From Arenibacterium halophilum (lineage in GTDB: Bacteria > Pseudomonadota > Alphaproteobacteria > Rhodobacterales > Rhodobacteraceae): DNA of 64,000 nt. Positions 61,925-64,000 of the stretch are shown here, piece by piece. The first letter of the stretch is position 1. Each line of letters starts with the position of its first letter. Position numbers and translations under genes: made by a program. The notes beneath the pieces are model-generated. The model made no database searches and was not told the DNA's origin. It saw nothing but the letters and a program-made list of their open reading frames with translations. The DNA lies in contig NZ_VCPC01000001.1 of assembly GCF_005938225.1 (NCBI RefSeq), positions 806,001 to 870,000 of the forward strand, in the 5' to 3' direction.

Positions 61925-63049
61925 ATGACAGAGCTTTTGAAAACGCCGCTGCACGCGCTGCATGTCGAACTGGGGGGCAAGATGGTGCCCTTTGCCGGAT
62001 ATGAAATGCCGGTGCAGTTTCCCGCCGGAATCATGGCCGAACACCAGCACACCCGCGACAAGGCCGGGTTGTTCGATGTCAGCCATATGGGTCAGGTCGT
62101 CATCGACGGGGACGCGTGGGAGGCGATTGCCATCGCCTTTGAAACGCTGGTGCCGATGGATGTGCTGGGGCTGGGCGAGAACCGCCAGCGATACGGGCTG
62201 TTCACCAATCCCGACGGCGGGATCATGGACGACCTCATGTTCGCCAATCGCGGCGATCACCTGTTCGTGGTGGTAAACGCCGCCTGCAAGGACGACGACC
62301 TTGCCAATATGAAGGCCGCGCTGGAGCCGGCGCTGAACGTTTCGGCCATCACCAACCGTGCGCTGCTGGCCCTGCAAGGCCCGGCGGCCGAGTCGGTGCT
62401 GGCCTCGCTCGCGCCCGAAGCCGCCGATATGCGGTTCATGGATGTCGCGACGCTGACGATTGACGGTGTGGAATGCTGGGTCTCGCGCTCGGGGTATACC
62501 GGCGAAGACGGCTATGAAATCTCGGTGCCCGCCGACAGCGCCGAGGCGCTGGCCCGCGCGCTGCTGGCCCATGACGACGTGATGCCGATCGGCCTTGGCG
62601 CGCGGGATTCGCTGCGGCTCGAGGCCGGGCTGTGCCTTTACGGTCATGACATCGACGATGGCACCACACCATCCGAGGCCGCGCTGACATGGGCGATCCA
62701 GAAGGTACGCCGCAGCGGTGGCGCCCGCGAAGGCGGGTTTCCCGGGGCCGAGCCGATCCTTGCCGAGCTTACGGAAGGCGCGCCGCGAAAACGCGTGGGC
62801 CTGCGCCCCGAGGGCCGCGCGCCCATGCGCGAGGGCGTGCCGCTGTTCGCCGCGGCCGAGGGCGGTTCCGAGATCGGGCGCATCACCTCGGGCGGGTTCG
62901 GCCCCACCGTGGGCGGCCCCGTCGCGATGGGATATGTGCCCACCGACATGGCCGAGCCGGGAACCACGCTATATGGCGAATTGCGCGGCAAGCGGCTGCC
63001 GGTCACCGTGACCGCCCTGCCCTTTGTCGAGGCCCGTTTCAAACGCTAA
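61925..63049 (+). CDS. gcvT: Glycine cleavage system T protein (aminomethyltransferase)
   Basis: A 374-residue protein. Start M-T-E-L-L-K-T-P-L at 61925 is canonical; the longer frame from 61868 is rejected. F-D-V-S-H-M-G near residue 48, S-R-S-G-Y-T-G-E-D-G-Y-E near residue 188 and L-G-A-R-D-S-L-R-L-E-A-G near residue 222 mark GcvT. It transfers the methylene group of the lipoyl-bound intermediate to THF, releasing ammonia, linking this operon to folD and fhs metabolism. Riboswitch-controlled. Confidence 0.97.
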   Translation: MTELLKTPLHALHVELGGKMVPFAGYEMPVQFPAGIMAEHQHTRDKAGLFDVSHMGQVVIDGDAWEAIAIAFETLVPMDVLGLGENRQRYGLFTNPDGGIMDDLMFANRGDHLFVVVNAACKDDDLANMKAALEPALNVSAITNRALLALQGPAAESVLASLAPEAADMRFMDVATLTIDGVECWVSRSGYTGEDGYEISVPADSAEALARALLAHDDVMPIGLGARDSLRLEAGLCLYGHDIDDGTTPSEAALTWAIQKVRRSGGAREGGFPGAEPILAELTEGAPRKRVGLRPEGRAPMREGVPLFAAAEGGSEIGRITSGGFGPTVGGPVAMGYVPTDMAEPGTTLYGELRGKRLPVTVTALPFVEARFKR

Positions 63050-63082
63050 TCCAAACAAGACCCAGGAGAGGATCGAACTGGC

Positions 63083-63445
63083 ATGAAATATACCGAAGAG
63101 CATGAATGGCTGCTTGAAGAAGGCGATCTGATCGTCGTCGGCATCACCGAATACGCGGCCGAGCAACTGGGCGACGTGGTGTTCATCGAGCTGCCCGAGG
63201 AAGGCACCGAGGTCAGCAAGGACGACGAGGTTGTCGTGATCGAAAGCGTCAAGGCGGCATCGGACATCCTGGCCCCGCTGGACGGCGAAATCGTCGAGGT
63301 GAATTCCGCCCTGACCGACGACCCCGGCAAGGTGAACGAAGACCCGACCGGCGCGGCGTGGTTCTTCAAGATCAAGCCGTCCGACCTGTCGCCGATGGAC
63401 GACTACATGGACGACGCCGCCTACAAGGACTTCATCGGAGACTAG
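63083..63445 (+). CDS. gcvH: Glycine cleavage system H protein
   Basis: A 120-residue lipoyl carrier. The lipoylated lysine is K57 in [10 protein letters not shown], with the N-terminal Y-T-E-E-H-E-W-L and the downstream G-x-V-V-E-V-N motif present. It shuttles the aminomethyl group between GcvP, GcvT and dihydrolipoamide dehydrogenase. RBS AGGAGAGG, 33 bp after gcvT. Confidence 0.97.
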   Translation: MKYTEEHEWLLEEGDLIVVGITEYAAEQLGDVVFIELPEEGTEVSKDDEVVVIESVKAASDILAPLDGEIVEVNSALTDDPGKVNEDPTGAAWFFKIKPSDLSPMDDYMDDAAYKDFIGD

Positions 63446-63449
63446 GCCC

Positions 63450-63806
63450 ATGGCCGTCCGCCGCATCGTCGCCAACATCGCCACCCCGGATCCGGGGGCG
63501 GTGGCCCGGTTCTACCGCGATGTCTTTGACCTGAACACAGGGATGGACATGGGGTGGATCGTGACGCTGGTGGGCGAAGGCGGGCAGACGGCACAGGCCT
63601 CATTCATGTCGCAGGGCGGATCGGACACGCCAGTGCCCGCCCTGTCGATCGAGGTCGACGACATCGACGCCTGTCTGGCCCGGGTCCGCGCCCTTGGCCT
63701 GACACCCGACTACGGCCCCGCCGACGAACCCTGGGGCGTGCGCCGGTTCTATCTGCGCGACCCGGCCGGCACCTTGATAAACGTACTCTCCCATCGCGCG
63801 AGCTGA
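63450..63806 (+). CDS. Single-domain VOC (glyoxalase-like) protein inside the gcv operon
   Basis: A 118-residue vicinal-oxygen-chelate protein starting four bases after the gcvH stop. [11 protein letters not shown] near residue 18, A-L-S-I-E-V-D-D-I near residue 64 and [13 protein letters not shown] near residue 92 are VOC hallmarks, but the expected metal histidines at the strand starts are not apparent (N-I-A-T-P, S-I-E-V), so binding may be metal-independent, as in bleomycin-resistance-like proteins. It separates gcvH from gcvP. Confidence 0.8.
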   Translation: MAVRRIVANIATPDPGAVARFYRDVFDLNTGMDMGWIVTLVGEGGQTAQASFMSQGGSDTPVPALSIEVDDIDACLARVRALGLTPDYGPADEPWGVRRFYLRDPAGTLINVLSHRAS

Positions 63807-63822
63807 CACAGCGGAGGCATCC

Positions 63823-64000
63823 ATGCCCTACGAACCCACCGATTACCTGCCCTACGATTTCGCCAACCGCCGCCACATCGGCCCCTCGCCCGCCGAAATG
63901 GCCGAGATGCTGAAGGTGGTGGGCGTGGCCGATCTGGACGCGCTGATTGACGAAACCGTGCCGCGCGCAATCCGGCAGGAAAACCCGCTGGATTTCGGCA
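63823..64000 (+). CDS. gcvP: Glycine dehydrogenase (decarboxylating) P protein, N-terminal fragment
   Basis: The first 59 residues, cut by the window end. [22 protein letters not shown] is the usual GcvP opening (F-x-x-R-H-I-G-P), followed by the M-L-x-x-V-G and [10 protein letters not shown] segments. RBS GCGGAGG. PLP enzyme that decarboxylates glycine; the rest lies outside this window. Confidence 0.93.
   Translation, partial: MPYEPTDYLPYDFANRRHIGPSPAEMAEMLKVVGVADLDALIDETVPRAIRQENPLDFG

Noticed and set aside
1-64000. CRISPR arrays, insertion sequences, prophage or integrase genes
   Set aside because: No regularly spaced direct repeats, transposase or integrase motifs or flanking inverted repeats were seen in any part of the window.

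Overview
The window looks like chromosomal DNA of a Rhodobacterales (Roseobacter/Rhodobacter-type) alphaproteobacterium. The evidence is high-GC, densely packed genes; a ctaC-ctaB-small ORF-ctaG-ctaE cytochrome aa3 operon running through SURF1 into thrC; a tad locus with an OmpA-type lipoprotein; a VPLPA-CTERM surface protein; and a glycine riboswitch ahead of gcvT. No rRNA, CRISPR array, phage or insertion sequence was seen. One tRNA-Thr(UGU) is present.

Layout. 1-4205: the tail of an FAD-linked oxidase, two coupled small-family genes and an FAD/NAD(P)-binding protein. 4225-10008: a two-gene unit with its own promoter-like sequence, encoding a 1665-residue helical-repeat protein that ends in an anthrax-lethal-factor-like zinc protease domain, followed by a CpXC zinc-ribbon protein. 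10009-15490: an Orn/Lys/Arg decarboxylase, a tiny membrane zinc-ribbon protein, tRNA-Thr, a RimJ-like acetyltransferase and an M16 peptidase. 15487-21157: thrC, SURF1 and the cytochrome oxidase operon. 21337-28228: tldD, dprA, topA and scoAB. 28283-29125: a lytic transglycosylase. 29472-41990: a tad (Flp pilus) locus with three pilins, cpaB, cpaC, an OmpA lipoprotein, tadZ, tadA, tadB, tadC, two TPR lipoproteins, a prepilin peptidase and an AAA+ ATPase. 41995-48027: a divergent MFS/MarR pair, an Lhr-like helicase with PdeM (ligase-associated DNA repair) and a thioesterase. 48024-50705: folD and fhs (C1-folate metabolism). 50866-54698: MOSC, Tam, VOC, VPLPA-CTERM and metallo-beta-lactamase-fold genes. 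54823-61608: an aromatic meta-cleavage cluster (HpaI, HpaH, semialdehyde dehydrogenase, class II aldolase, one intact and one metal-ligand-less dioxygenase) divergent from a GntR regulator and RidA. 61688-64000: glycine riboswitch, gcvT, gcvH, a VOC gene and the start of gcvP.

The most unusual item is the giant lethal-factor-like metalloprotease and its CpXC partner: the HExxH helix, a Tyr and two Glu residues occur with the same local spacing as I recall for anthrax lethal factor, but the protein is a long solenoid without a visible signal peptide. Other points worth a second look are the all-ligands-lost dioxygenase paralogue translationally coupled to an intact one, a 13-bp perfect double operator beside gntR, a folded 5' leader on fhs, a motif shared by several tad upstream regions, and a CtrA-like site ahead of dprA.
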